DNA from: Diadema setosum
Lineage: Eukaryota; Echinodermata; Echinoidea; Diadematoida; Diadematidae
Assembly: GCF_964275005.1 (NCBI RefSeq)
Contig: NC_092698.1
Span: 27,213,447-27,277,446 of the forward strand
Direction of reading: 5' to 3'
DNA: 64,000 nt
Under the pieces are notes generated by a model, which was given only the letters and a program-made list of their open reading frames with translations, searched no databases and was not told the origin of the DNA. The position numbers were made by a program, and so were the translations under genes. Of the stretch, positions 36,419 through 48,237 are shown in pieces (the first letter of the stretch is position 1; each line of letters begins with the position of its first letter).

Positions 36419-37875
36419 CGGTATTATTATCCGCGTGTTGGAATAAGAGCATGAAGACGATGAAGACAAACAAGTTGACATAATGCATTAGAATCCAACT
36501 TCATTTATTTGTAAACCAAATTTTCGACCCTTGCACGGATCTTCCTCAGGGTAACAGTAAACCAAATTTTCGACCCTTGCACGGATCTTCCTCAGGGTAA
36601 CATTAATGTTACCCTGAGGAAGATCCGTGCAAGGGTCGAAAATTTGGTTTACAAATAAATGAAGTTGGATTCTAATGCATTATGTCAACTTGTTTGTCTT
36701 CATCGTCTATATATATATATATATATTAGAAGAAAGAGTCTCAAGTACGCCATGGATCCAACGATTACAAAAGATTTTTATTACAAAATTTTTGGTCTGC
36801 CTCAGACCTTCGTCAGCGCAAAGACAACGCTCAAAAACAACCGAAAAACCTACGAAAAACCTCATTGGTAAAGAGCTCAATCTCAAAGAAACAAAAACAG
36901 AAAGCTAACCGCCCATGTGGCAAAAGCCGTTGCCAAATCTGTGCCCATATGCTCACCTCTGAAAAAGTAGATCTAACTCCTGGCTTCTCTGTCTCTACCC
37001 CTCACGCCACATGTGACACCCCAAATGTGGTTTACTGCATCTCATGCTCAAAATGCCCTAATGCGAAGTATATCGGGGAAACAGGTACTAAGTTCAGACT
37101 TCGTTTCAACAATCACAGAAATTCAATTCAGCACAAGTCATCACTACCAGTTGCCGAACATTTCAACTCAGGCAACCACTCAATTCGGGATCTGCAATTC
37201 TGTATCATCGGCACTAATTTCAAAGACAGAGAAGCCAGAAAATAAGCTGAAATGAAATTCATCATCCAAACCAGGTCTTTTGAAACAGGACTCAACAAGG
37301 ACCTTGGATGGTTAAGCAGTTTCTCTTTCTACAAGTGAAGAAATGAATCTCTAAGAATCTGAGACTAGACCAATATTATATGCATATTTTTCATTCTTTA
37401 CAAAAGGTAATGTTAAAATTTTATTATATTTCGCATTGACCACTTACCTTTTATGTTAAATATAATGTCTTGATTATCCGCAAATTTATCATACATTTGT
37501 ATTCTCATCATTACAGTAAACAGATGCTTCGATATTTGGTTATGATTATTATGAGCTTATTTTTTCATTTTTTTCTCCATTTGTAATTGATGCTTGATTG
37601 ATGCTTGATAGGCGTCTTTACATGCTTTTTTTCGATGTTTATCTACGAAAAAATGGAGTCACAAAAGTCAAATATTACATGGATGTATACATAAAGTAAT
37701 GTATTTATATAATATAGTATATATAGCATACATTGGCATGCATATAATATACACATACACTCGGAACTGTTGAGTTTGAGTTTAGTCTTCATTGAGATTT
37801 TAATTGAGTTAATGTTGAGATTTCATTATATTTGTATTGAACACTATTTTTTTAATATGATGTCTTGATTATCCG

Positions 37876-37933
<58 letters not shown>

Positions 37934-38467
37934 TATTTTTTTCAGTAAACAGATGCTCTAATAACTAGTTGTATTATTAGCTCATTCCTTTTAATTTCTT
38001 CTCCATTTGTAATCAATGCTTTATATGCGTCTTTTCTTCGATGTTTATCTACGAAAAAAATAGAATCGCTAAAGTCTATTATTACAAGGACGTGTATATA
38101 GCAATGTATTTTTATAAAGAGTATATAGCATAGTATGATTCAAACAAGCACTTGAAACTTTTGTTGAGTCTGAGTTCAGTCTTCATTGAGATTTCACTTT
38201 CTACCATACCCCTATATGTATCAGCGCTCTCCTTGACAACGCAGCTCCAGGGCAACGCACTATGCGCATGACGCGCATAGCATTGTTGTTATGATTCATG
38301 TTTATCATTGTCCATCATTGTCTTTGTACTGACGAAGGTCTGAGGCAGACCGAAAATTTTGTAATAAAAATTTTTTTGTAATCGTTGGATCCGTGGCGTA
38401 CTTGAGACTCTTTCTTCTAATTTCACAACATTCGAAGTCCAACACGTGGAAAATTCCAAGATGAACA

Positions 38468-38510
<43 letters not shown>

Positions 38511-41500
38511 ATCTTTTTTAAAGGGAGCCCCATGAAAACAAGTTTGAAGGAAAAATATCACGTTACATCTAATTTCTTATGAAATACCCCTTCAAAAACT
38601 GCAAGGGTGTATATCTTAATTTAAAATGAACATTTCCTTCACAGAAGTTATCCCATTTCTTCAGCTCCCATCTTACATGTTCTCATATTTACATTATGGG
38701 ATACAATCAATCATCTGCAAATGACAATATATCAAACTGCACTCACCAAACTGACGAATTTGAGCTCTGCACTGTGCCTTGAAATTATCTCTAGGAGAGA
38801 ATCAGTGAGTCCTCCATGAGACAGGACTAACTTCTGAAGATGTCGATTGATGGAAAAGCATTCCTCCAAACACACCTCAACCAGGTAGTTGTTGAAGTCA
38901 ATGCCAGTGATGTCTAAGAAAGCTAGGTTAGGTTCATATAGGCGAGTGAGGACGGGAGAGGGGACACTTGGCAGGGTAGCACCAACTAAGGCTTCATGAT
39001 CTCCAGGTGGTGGTGGGATGTTCTCAGCTGAAGAAGCATCAGCATCTTCAAAAAGAGAAGCGGGTGGCTGCTGAGAAGCTGTGCCTTCATCACTGCTTCC
39101 CAGAGATGCAATAAAGGCTCCTAGCTTGGGCATGACAGCATCATCCACAGGCAAGTTGCCACCGGCGAGATGCAAGGAGCTAGTACCATCTGCTGGCTGC
39201 ACATTGTGCAGTGGATTACAGGTGCTTTCTATTGCTGAGGCTATGTTGCTGCTCGATTCCTGATTTGGAAATGATTTCCAGGTCTCAGATCCAAAATTCT
39301 GGTATGCACTGTCTGTGGCCAGACTGCATGTGAGACATTTCACATCGCTCCCTTTGCTCACTGCTTCTTCCAAAGACTCGAAACTTGCGGATTGTCTATC
39401 CCCATTGCAGCTGGGGCCTGCCACAGCCACATGACTTATCGTGCTATCCCCTGCTTCTGCTTCAGCTTCAGCACCCTGACGTAGGCTGACCTGAATCTCA
39501 TCAAAGTTCAAGGCATCATTTGCGATAGGAGATGTGACTTCCTGCTCCTCTAATGCATCATGGGATATCGTCATACTTTCACTTGCTGAGCTTTCCTCCA
39601 CACAACCCTTTACACTTACGAGTGCCTGCACAGAATCTGTTTTTTCTTCCAGTCCACATCCATACAAAAGCATATTAGCAGAAGGCTTATTGCACTTATC
39701 ACAATCAAAACACTTTCTGACTGCAGAGATTGCACTGGTATTTGTCACACACATACAAGAACAACCTGATGGAGTTGCTTTATTTTCAGAGGCATCATAT
39801 TTGCCTACTTTATGAATACACCCACTATCAGAGAAGGTACGCCTGTGTCTGTTTCTGACTGTAAAGTCATCTGCACCTTCTGGCTTCAGATCCGGCAAGG
39901 AACTATGGCGCCCCTTGGAGGCCCTGGAAACAAATTCAGTGGCTGGTTCCATCAGCGCTCCTTTGTCACAGAAAGCTTTGTTGCTGGTGGGAGCTCCATC
40001 AGCATCAACTCCGTCCTCCTGAGATGGTGCATTCTCTAGGATGGCAGCCCCACCAGCATGCTGTCTGGCCACCTCCTGACTCTGCTGGATGTTTTCCTCC
40101 TTCTGCTCAATCTCATCCAGTCTGCTCCTTAGCATCTTGAAGTCCCTTAGCAGTTGGTCCAAGGCGTTTCCTGTGTCAGTCTCAATGTCCAGCCTCCTAC
40201 TGGACTGGATGGCCAGCTGGACGGCTGTGGACAGGCTGTATCCAGACAGGTACCACAGGACAGTGCAGTCCATCTGTATAATGATAATAAAAAGAATAGA
40301 ACGAGAAAACCCAAGTATACACAAGTGACGCAGATTCAAAATACAATTTGTCTTTAAAGTTGCCTGTTGCAAACCCTGTCACATGCTGTTCAGATGTTGT
40401 TTATATTAGCAGGGCATGGTCTACAGAATTTAGGATTTATAAATCTGAGGAATGCATGGTAAAAGTCAACTTACGTTGGTGCATGAAACATTCAGGCTTC
40501 TCAGCTTGGGTCCACAGAGTTCCAAGAGATGTCTGATGCAGGTGTTGGTCAACCGCTGACAACCAGAAAGGTCAACACTGACCAGATTACTTCCTGGTTT
40601 ATGCTTGGAGCTCGGAATGTCTCCACCTGGCTTCAGTTGAGACTCATCCAGGTAAAATACATTGTCCGTAATATTGCCACACATGGACAAGTTGAGGGAA
40701 CTAAGCTTTGGTAAGCCCATCAGTAAGATCTAATATTCAAAAGATGAAGTAAAGAAAAATTAGAGGTCAGACTCAAAGACTTACACAGGTCCTGTGTCTA
40801 AATGGAATGGAATTCTCTTCCTTCTTCCCTTTCTTTTGCAAAGTAAGACTATTCAAAAGATTTTTAAATTCATTATTAGTCCATTGCAGCAATCCAATAG
40901 GTTCAGTAGTGGGCATCACCACCTTTGTGCATGTTGAATCTTGTATTTCAAACTTCATATATTAAATTCTGAGAGTTGTACCTAAGCAAAAACAATCTAT
41001 GAAACAATAAAAATACTCTAAACTTTAAATTTTTAAAGAAATCTTTTGCTTTCTTTTTTAAGGGCAAAGGCTAAATGATTTATTGAATTCTTGCAACGAC
41101 ATTTAATTCTTTTTGAAGTTAATCTAAAGCAGTGACTTCAGAAAAACACAACAAATAAGGAGCATATTTCCTCAGCACTTTTAAAGAGAAATCCATATTG
41201 ATTAAATACTCAAAAAAGAACTGTGTAAAATATGACAAGCACAAGAGTGAAAGTTTGATAAAATTAGGATCAAAACGAAGCTATGAAATTTTACAAATTT
41301 GCTATTTTTGTACAACAGCTGATGTAAATGAGTTAGCTGATGATATCATCACCTCACAATTTTCCATTGTACCTCCAAAAATGCTGTAAATTCAATATTT
41401 CTGGTACAAGAGTATACATAAAACACAATGTTATTCCAGACTGAATAACTTAAAAATAATGATCAGTCAGTCATATCAGAATTTGAGACTGGGGCATAAT

Positions 41501-42698
41501 TGTTTTTTATATATTAAAAAAAAAATGGAGATTTCATGATTTTATGTATACTTTAAGGTACATTGTGAGGGGAAGGCATCATCAATTCACTACCAGTATT
41601 TGCAGTATTCATATCGACTGTTCAAGAACTGTTTCATGAAAATTAGCAATTTCATAACTTCCTTAATTTTCATCTGATTCTGATAAAACTTGCACTGTTA
41701 TGCTTGTATACTCAGATTTCTTTTTACACTAACTTTTATATTCCACTGATTTCCCCTTTAATTATATTAGGATTGCTAACCTCTGAAGACCCCTAAAATG
41801 CATTGATGCTTACTGACAAAATAAAACAAAACAGAAGAACATAAACTGTATTCTGAAATACTGGTAGCAGTACCTGAATGTCGCAGTCAGTGACATGTTT
41901 GGCTCCTTCAAAGGAGATAGAAGACAGCTGGGGAGCACTGACAACAATGCAATCAGCAATCTCTTTGAAGCCATTTTCCAGCACCATCTCATCTAGCACA
42001 AGGCTGTGAAGATAGGAACACCTGCAAAAGGAGAAAGATGTCCTTAATCTTGTACTGATAACCAGTAGCCATTCAACTTCAGAGAATGAGACTTAAAACC
42101 AAGATATTTGATGTCATTTGACTTATATGCAACCATAGGAATGTCGACAAAATAAATACTGGAAATTTAACTTACTAAACTGCAAGTTACTCTGACAGAT
42201 ATCATGCATAATAGACTCTCATAACCACAGCATTTGATATACGGGGTACCATAAACTCTTGACCTTATTGTTAATGTGTAATTGTATGAACAATTATTGG
42301 AGACACTAAGCGCATTTGGGGGATTCCTGACATATCAACAGCTCATTAAAAAAACAACAACAAAAAAACAGTATTTCTCACTTTGAAAGGGTCTCACTGA
42401 ATGTTGCCAGAGCAGTCTCATGGGCGGCTACATTGTGGCATTTGCTGAGATTCAATGTCCTCAGATGAGGTGGGGCCAAGAGGAGCAGGAGTTCATTGGT
42501 TAGACCCGACGGGAAGGCCCTGACAAACTCCTCCAGCAGGTCTGCACTCACAGCAGCAAACTGACCACTCTGGAGCTGCCTCACAAGCTTGCATCCCCAA
42601 CGCCGATTTTCGTCGGAGTGGGCATCTGTGTGATCGAGAAGTGTCCTCACAACGACCTTGCATGCCGTAGCTTGGAGGGGAAGAATGCTGCTAGCCAT
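30811..42698 (-). CDS. Large leucine-rich-repeat protein, AMN1 / F-box-LRR type
   Basis: Ten coding exons with GT-AG borders and matching phases: 42382-42698, 41874-42021, 40475-40729, 38747-40273, 35560-35641, 34571-34710, 33602-33863, 32767-32880, 32115-32215, 30811-31002. They total 1045 codons. The start is ATG at 42,696-42,698; the frame upstream has a stop and no other ATG. Residues ~70-240 and ~680-945 are LRRs of the cysteine-containing type (HLRTLNLSKCHNV, LVSVDLSGCQRLTN, LQELELLWCDDITDRGL, LGHINLTFCDHVND). Residues ~270-315 are a charged likely coiled coil and ~315-660 is a polar, Ser/Ala/Glu-rich, probably disordered insert. Residues ~950-975 are basic (KWRRCQVLIKLKLREQKLRK). Proteins with this repeat type are often ubiquitin-ligase substrate adaptors, but I see no clear F-box, so the role is open. 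A family-level call is secure; an orthologue name is not. Confidence 0.85.
36366..36416. repeat. TA microsatellite at the left edge of the Penelope region
   Basis: About 25 TA units. Two further TA tracts lie at about 37,877-37,927 and 38,466-38,507. Confidence 0.9.
36456..36708. mobile_element. Head-to-head Penelope-type terminal fragments
   Basis: A minus-oriented and a plus-oriented copy of the same ~100-bp sequence (containing CTGAGGAAGATCCGTGCAAG) face each other, with an extra partial copy between them. This phrase, like the one at the end of the next element, is typical of Penelope-like terminal repeats. TA tracts lie on both outer sides. Confidence 0.65.
36728..38421 (+). mobile_element. 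Decayed Penelope-like retroelement with GIY-YIG endonuclease part
   Basis: It lies in an LRR-gene intron, on the opposite strand. A left terminal piece in inverted orientation (about 36,728-36,815) matches the right end (about 38,326-38,421; GAAGGTCTGAGGCAGACCGA). The coding remnant at about 36,865-37,330 has a Cys linker (PCGKSRCQIC) and a GIY-YIG nuclease core (VVYCISC ... YIGETG). This is the C-terminal domain that distinguishes Penelope-like elements. The reverse transcriptase is absent, so the copy is 5'-truncated, and the remaining frame is broken. The 3' half is an imperfect tandem duplication. Confidence 0.8.
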
Positions 42699-43114
42699 TT
42701 CTGGTGACCTTTGGTTACCTTGCCATTGGCAAATGGCAACCTGCTGAAGGCCGAGGCTATCTTTTATTGCCAAGGATTTGAGTGGATTGGCGGTACCGGT
42801 ACCTTTGGGTCATCTTTTGAAACTGCCGGTGTCTGGAAAATTCAGCTCAAGTCTGTCCTCAGAGCTTAACCTGCAACATGAAATCAATTTAGGACCAACA
42901 CTAAATTTGTCCAGGGTTAGAGATTCAGGTCTTTTCCATCATTGTTATTCTTTTGTTATTATCTCCTGCAACAGTGACAGTCTACATGGACAAAACAAGG
43001 TGTTCTGAGATTCTAAAGGATTGGTACTAGGCATTCATGAAGATGAGTGACAATCATCCACTCACGTCACAGGTCTCTCATTTCCCTGCACACAAATCAT
43101 CACAGAATTTTCCT
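42699..43114 (-). other. 5' untranslated exons of the LRR gene (predicted)
   Basis: On the minus strand the first coding exon extends to an acceptor (TGTTGCAG) at 42,871, giving 172 nt of leader with an in-frame stop. A further 49-nt exon at 43,066-43,114 is bounded by TTTTCATTTCAG and by donor GTGAGT. The transcription start should be further right, between 43.1 and about 45 kb. This is inference from splice signals only. Confidence 0.4.
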
Positions 43115-45320
43115 CTGAAATGAAAAGAAAAAGAGCAGATTTAACAATAGCAGTTTGCATTAACTGGCTATAGGCTCATTAATACATCAGAATATGGCAT
43201 TCATGGGTAGGAATTGTAATTTGTAGTTACTAGATTATCTTTCAAAAGTGCAAGCGTGAGACCCTAGATCTTGTATATTGTTTTACCATTTTTATATCAT
43301 TTTCAATGGTGATAAGACGATTAATAATCAAACCCTCCCCAGCTAGTACTTAGTCTTAGAGTAGATTATTATATAGGCAAGCATGGTGTCACCGGACACC
43401 ATAGTATTACCCGACACGCACATTTTTGCGTACTAATGAAATTCTGTACGCGTGAGACTTCGTAGATTAGCCTCACAGAACTTTGTGTGGACCGAAATCG
43501 CAAAAAACGCAACATAAAAATGTAAATACACAAAGAAATTCACATTTTACCTCAAATTTATAGTTGAGTGACCCTCACCTTGTCATAGTTAATACATGTT
43601 TGAATCACATTTCACGACTGAAATTCTGTGAAATCCCACTCACATCTTACAGGAAAAATGCTGAAGATGCCAAAAGAATCAAAAGTTCACTGATCGATAT
43701 CGGACATTTGTACTAGGCCTAGTAGCTATTGTCCTCAAATGCAAACGATGCGGAATAGTTGTGCGCGAAGGGGCCCGCAACTCGTCACCCGTGCGCGCAG
43801 CTCCCATAGACAAAGCACGTAAATTAGATAGTAGAAGTATAAAGTCTAACCAGTTGTCGATTTCTCACAAGGTTTTATTGCGTGCAACTGTTCGAAATGT
43901 TCAAGACAGACATTTTACCGTAAAATACGAAATTTGAACTTCATTTGCCAATTTTTTTCTTTGTCATCCGCTCGGTGAGAATGTGTACGGTGATTTGTGG
44001 GATAAATTGTGATTATGGCGCAAGGAATAGGTGCGAAAGATGTCGATTATTTCATTGCGAAAATCGTGCCCAGTAAATTTAATACAATGCGATTTTGCAC
44101 TGCGCAAAAAGACAACTTTTCTTGAGCCCAGAGGGGTATGTTTGAAGCATATTTTCTAAAAACTGGAGCGAACAAATGACATAAGTTGGCTGAATTCATA
44201 ATTTCCAGGAGTCTGTGAATATAAAAATTGATGTTATTTTTACTAGATCTAGGCCTATTAGCCGATATTTCATCCTCTGACTCTGAGTACGGAATTCAAA
44301 GCCACGAAAAAAAAGCGTCCGGTAATTGGATGTCCCACCCTACAAGTACAATAGACGTCTAACGTGTTATAGAAACCGTTATAGATTCTAGACCCGATCT
44401 AACGTTAGACCTCTAAATTGTTAATGGTTAGATCAGTAACAGTTAGATAGGATTCATACATAAATAGATTGAAGTTAGAACATAAACAGGCTAGGTTCGT
44501 TTCGAGAGTGAATTTAGAATTTAGTAGAAAGTGCAGTGTTGCGGCATTTTTAGCTTTAGCCCGACCAGACGCTTAGTGTTACTGGGAGTGTTGTGTTAGT
44601 AATGTTTACGCTATAATATGCAAATAAATTTAAATAAACTTAACTTAAAACTTTTTTACTGCTACAGCGACTGGGCTGTGTAACGTTGGACCCTATCCTA
44701 TTTTAACTTTTAGCTTAGTTAAACTTTTCGTAGGGCCTATAACCTCGAGATAGAAATCAACATAAATTTACCTAATCAGACGGCAATGCATTATGCAGTA
44801 TAGACCAATATGGGCCGCCTCGAAGAATGGATTAGATGTGCCCCATATAGACCGTCAAGGGTCTAGAACCCTATAACGTTACAGTTCCAGGTACAGCAAG
44901 GTCCAAGCAGCAGACGGGTACTAGTAGAGCATGCATATCGACCACGGCACCGCCTCAGTTTCCCGGTGGGTGCGCCCATGAACCTTCGCTTCATTCGGCC
45001 TCGGATCCTCACGACCCCATGCAGTTTTGTACAACGGATCCGTGCGCGTTCATAGAGATAACCCGGAAACATTATGTTCACAGGAACTGCCAGCAGGTCA
45101 GACGTTACGGCGCGTTCTTGTTGCGTTTTTCCCGCACTTCACTCACGTGTTATCAATATAGTCCTATCGCAGTCAACGATAATCTGGCTTGGTGGCTTGA
45201 CCGAAATCTTCCAAAATTCATTCAACCCGGGCTGCTCTTGTGAAATTTGTAAATCACGAAGAAACGAAAATACCAGTTGTTCTTTTCATTTCACAGCAAA
45301 ACACATTAAATACTTTCATT
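42871..45320. promoter_or_regulatory. Divergent upstream region between the LRR gene and the zinc-finger exon
   Basis: The LRR gene leaves leftward and the zinc-finger exon starts rightward at 45,321. Promoters for both should lie between. No TATA box is convincing. TAACGTTA-type motifs recur at about 44,340-44,450. I can support the arrangement but not exact start sites. Confidence 0.35.
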
Positions 45321-45678
45321 ATGGAGACTGACGAAGCTGCAGTTGCAGCAACTTGGGCCAGCGACAGTATGGAGGGAGTTGTTGTGGCTGAAAGTGCGGA
45401 GGGGGGCCTCGCGATAATAAATGCTGATGTTGCTTCAGAGGGTCAAGAAACGGGCACTTCACCAGGAGCTAAAGCGCCAAAGACCAGCAGAAAGTGGAGC
45501 AAATACAGCAGGAAATACAGCAAAGCTTGGGAAGATGAGAAGGAGCTGCGTTCTTGGTTAATGCCTGTTGCTGGTGATATTACTCTTGCCACATGCCGAT
45601 TTTGTCGCTGCACTCTTCGAGCCCATCACGCTGACCTTGTTCAACATTCCAAAACTGACAAACATAACAAACACGCAG
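45321..45678 (+). CDS. BED-like zinc-finger protein, first coding exon
   Basis: ATG at 45,321 opens 119 codons up to a possible donor (GCAG|GTAGAT). The first ~55 residues are acidic and Ala/Gly-rich. Residues ~60-119 are a recognisable module: a basic KYSRKYSKAWEDEKELRSWL helix, then a zinc knuckle C-x2-C-x13-H-x5-H (CRFC ... QHSKTDKH). This module occurs at the N-terminus of many invertebrate proteins related to hAT transposases and their domesticated relatives, where it is thought to bind DNA. If the donor is not used, the frame ends at a stop at 45,702-45,704 for a 127-residue protein. No downstream exon is recognisable before DNPEP. It could be one exon of a longer gene, a short protein or a transposon relic. 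Confidence 0.6.
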
Positions 45679-46182
45679 GTAGATTCACTTCGGTGAGTAG
45701 GTAGCGCCGATCTCCCGTCAGTCGTACTGTGTACATACAGTGTAGTATTCAACACAACTTACATTATACACATAGACAACATACTGTAGCGTGTAGGCGA
45801 TCAGCCCTTGTGATTGTCAACAGAGTAGACCTTTACCATGTTTACAGTACTGTATTACAAGTCTGAGTACTACACTGGCTGGGTGTGCGTGTACGTGTGT
45901 GGCACCTATACAACTGGTGGTGTATAAAACCCACATCTAACGGGTTAGATTAGAACCCTAACGACTATGGTCTATGGGATGAGTTTGAAAACCTGTTCTC
46001 GTCTAACAAGTTAGATAAATTGTCATGTCTACATGATGTAGACAATAATATCTATGTATTTAAATGTGGTTTATTTGCGGCTGTACTTGGACTAATTAGA
46101 TTAGTTAGAATTCTTAGTAACTGTTAAATGTAATTTATGTTCTATACATAGGCCTAACGTTACACATTGAATTGATTTAGAG

Positions 46183-46312
46183 TACCGTAGTTGTGGGTAA
46201 ACTCGGCATAGTGGGTAAACTCGGCCCCTAACGCGCACGTTACCACTGGCTATAATGCGCGCGCTGGGGGCCGAGTTTACCCGCTATGCCGAGTTTACCC
46301 ATAACTACGGTA
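46183..46312. mobile_element. Foldback element with TACCGTAGTTGTGGGTAAAC ends
   Basis: 130 bp with ~46-bp inverted termini separated by about 38 bp. Each arm contains GGGTAAACTCGGC twice. The ends are TACCGTAGTT and AACTACGGTA. No coding capacity and no clear target duplication beyond TA. Confidence 0.72.
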
Positions 46313-46424
46313 TCTATATAATTTTTCTTACAAATTCAACTTCCTGAATTTTTTTTTTCCATTAAAAAAAACACATTTTGCCAATTTGGGATGCTGAAAA
46401 CAGATCCACCTGTTGCCATTTTTG

Positions 46425-47000
46425 TCGAGCCCACCTGAGGTGAGGGGAGACTAAGGGTTAAGGGATCGCCTGCGACGTCTGTCCATCCGTCGTCCGTCCT
46501 TCTGTCCGTCGTCTGTCCGTAACGCTACAAAAACTTCAATAACTCTTTACTCTGGGATTCAATTGCAATCAAACTTCGAGGGAAGAGGGGTCATACAAAG
46601 TTTCACATTTTACCATAGATCTATATGAAGGTCACCTCGAGGTCAAAGCTCACGGGCAGGGGTCAATGAACTTTTAGAGCCCAATGTTAAGTTTTTATGG
46701 CATGTTTCTATTATGGGTCATAACTTTTGATCCATAGGTCCGTTTGTGACTAAACTTGGATGGTAGATGTCCCTTGGGGCATGGATGATCACCACAAGGT
46801 CAAAGGTCACAAGCAGGGGTCAACAAACTTTTAGAGCCCAATGTTAAGTTTTTATGGCGCATTTCTATTATGGGTCATAACTTTTGATCCATAGGTCCGT
46901 TTGTGACCAAACTTGAATGGTAGATGTCCCTTGGTGAGTGGATGGTCACCACAAGGTCAAAGGTCACAGGCAGGGGTCAACAAACTTTAAGGGCCAATGT
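46425..47000 (+). repeat. Dispersed repeat with internal ~180-bp tandem units
   Basis: It begins GAGCCCACCTGAGGTGAGGG and continues through a GTCCGT-rich tract. A unit that includes GGTCATAACTTTTGATCC and AAGGTCAAAGGTCACA is then repeated (starts near 46,715 and 46,893). A second, shorter copy in the same orientation lies at 63,193-63,608. This class is widespread in marine invertebrate genomes; no protein is encoded. Confidence 0.7.
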
Positions 47001-47040
47001 TAAATGTTTATGGCACATTTCTTTTTTGCCATAAATTTTT

Positions 47041-47160
47041 ACCCTTTTCTATCTCTTTTTATCTGTTATATCTATTTTTTAATCTGTTATGTCTCTTTTT
47101 TTTATCTGTTATATCTCTTTTTTAATCTGTTATATCTCTTTTTTTAATGTGTTATATCCC
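47041..47160. repeat. Tandem ~24-bp repeat TTTTTTAATCTGTTATATCTC
   Basis: About five diverged copies directly follow the dispersed repeat. Confidence 0.8.
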
Positions 47161-48219
47161 ATTCGCGTACAATTTCTTGTACGCAAATGGGCGAGACATA
47201 TTATGGCACTTGCCTTGTTACAAATTACGTCTTCAGCCATTGTCTTGCCTCTTTGGAACAAGTTATTTGCTTAACCAGTCTGCATTTCTTGATTTTACAG
47301 CCTCAGAATTCTGTAATTTCAGCACAATGCCAAGATAAATGCAAATAAAAATCTGAGCTTGACTACAAAAAAGAACATCATACATCCATATTAATCGTAG
47401 GCCCTACCTGCATTTACTGAATGCAAATTCTGGCACATAGGTGGAAGATATTTTGTTTTCTTGTTGGGAAGAGCCATCTGTATAATTTAAAAAAAAAAAT
47501 GATTCCTCCTTTCATTTTTATGATACTTGAAAGTCATTCCCCTCAGTTCATGGTCAGTGACATTTTTCTTGTTACTAATGTTAGCTATCGTGTCCTTGAT
47601 TTTTTTTTTGCTTTTTTGCAGGACTATGTATTAATGAATACCTAGTATTGTGGTAGTGGTAAAGAAGTGGAGTCTATATCTTCTACTACTAGAAAGATCT
47701 AGGGTTTAGATCTAGATAGGTCTTACTAATAGACTGTACTCAACATTTTACACATTGCCATTTTTATGGACTCTATTCTGTTGAATCATATAAATTGTAT
47801 TCATTTATGATGAGTGATGTCTAAAACTGTGAAAGAAATTATATAAACTTTTTGGACATATTCTATTACCCAATAATTAGGTATTAGTTTGTTGTCTGAA
47901 TTTAATTCGTTAGTGATGAAATAAGTTTTGGCGAAGCTGATGTCAACACTCAGAGTTGGACTCCAATGATCGAGGGAAGTCACTGTTATTATTGGGACTC
48001 TGACACTCAGTTTATGGGAATATCTTGTAGGGTCTTCCCTCAGGGAGAACAATGTGGAAGATCCTTTAAAAAAATTAAAACAACAAATCTTCAAGTGCCA
48101 TTGATGTACTAGTATTCTTAACTGGCGGGGTCAGTTCAACTTGTTTTGTGAACTGCAATCTTCCCCATCTTGTCGGATTACGACAAATTTATCCCTTTTC
48201 TGGTATTTTGCTTCTTCAG
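47161..48219. other. Sequence upstream of DNPEP
   Basis: The first DNPEP coding exon starts with a splice acceptor at 48,218-48,219, so at least one untranslated exon lies upstream, in this stretch or further left. I cannot place it. Confidence 0.4.
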
Positions 48220-48237
48220 CTTATTGGAAACTACACA

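Noticed and set aside
42699-42773. An earlier start for the LRR protein at 42,773
   Set aside because: The codon there is TTG, not ATG, and the frame above it meets a stop; the first ATG is at 42,698.
44090-44115. miR-92-like TTTTGCACTGCGC and the ATTGCACTTACAG at about 35,357
   Set aside because: Only the seed region resembles miR-92; the rest of the sequence differs and no complementary arm lies nearby.
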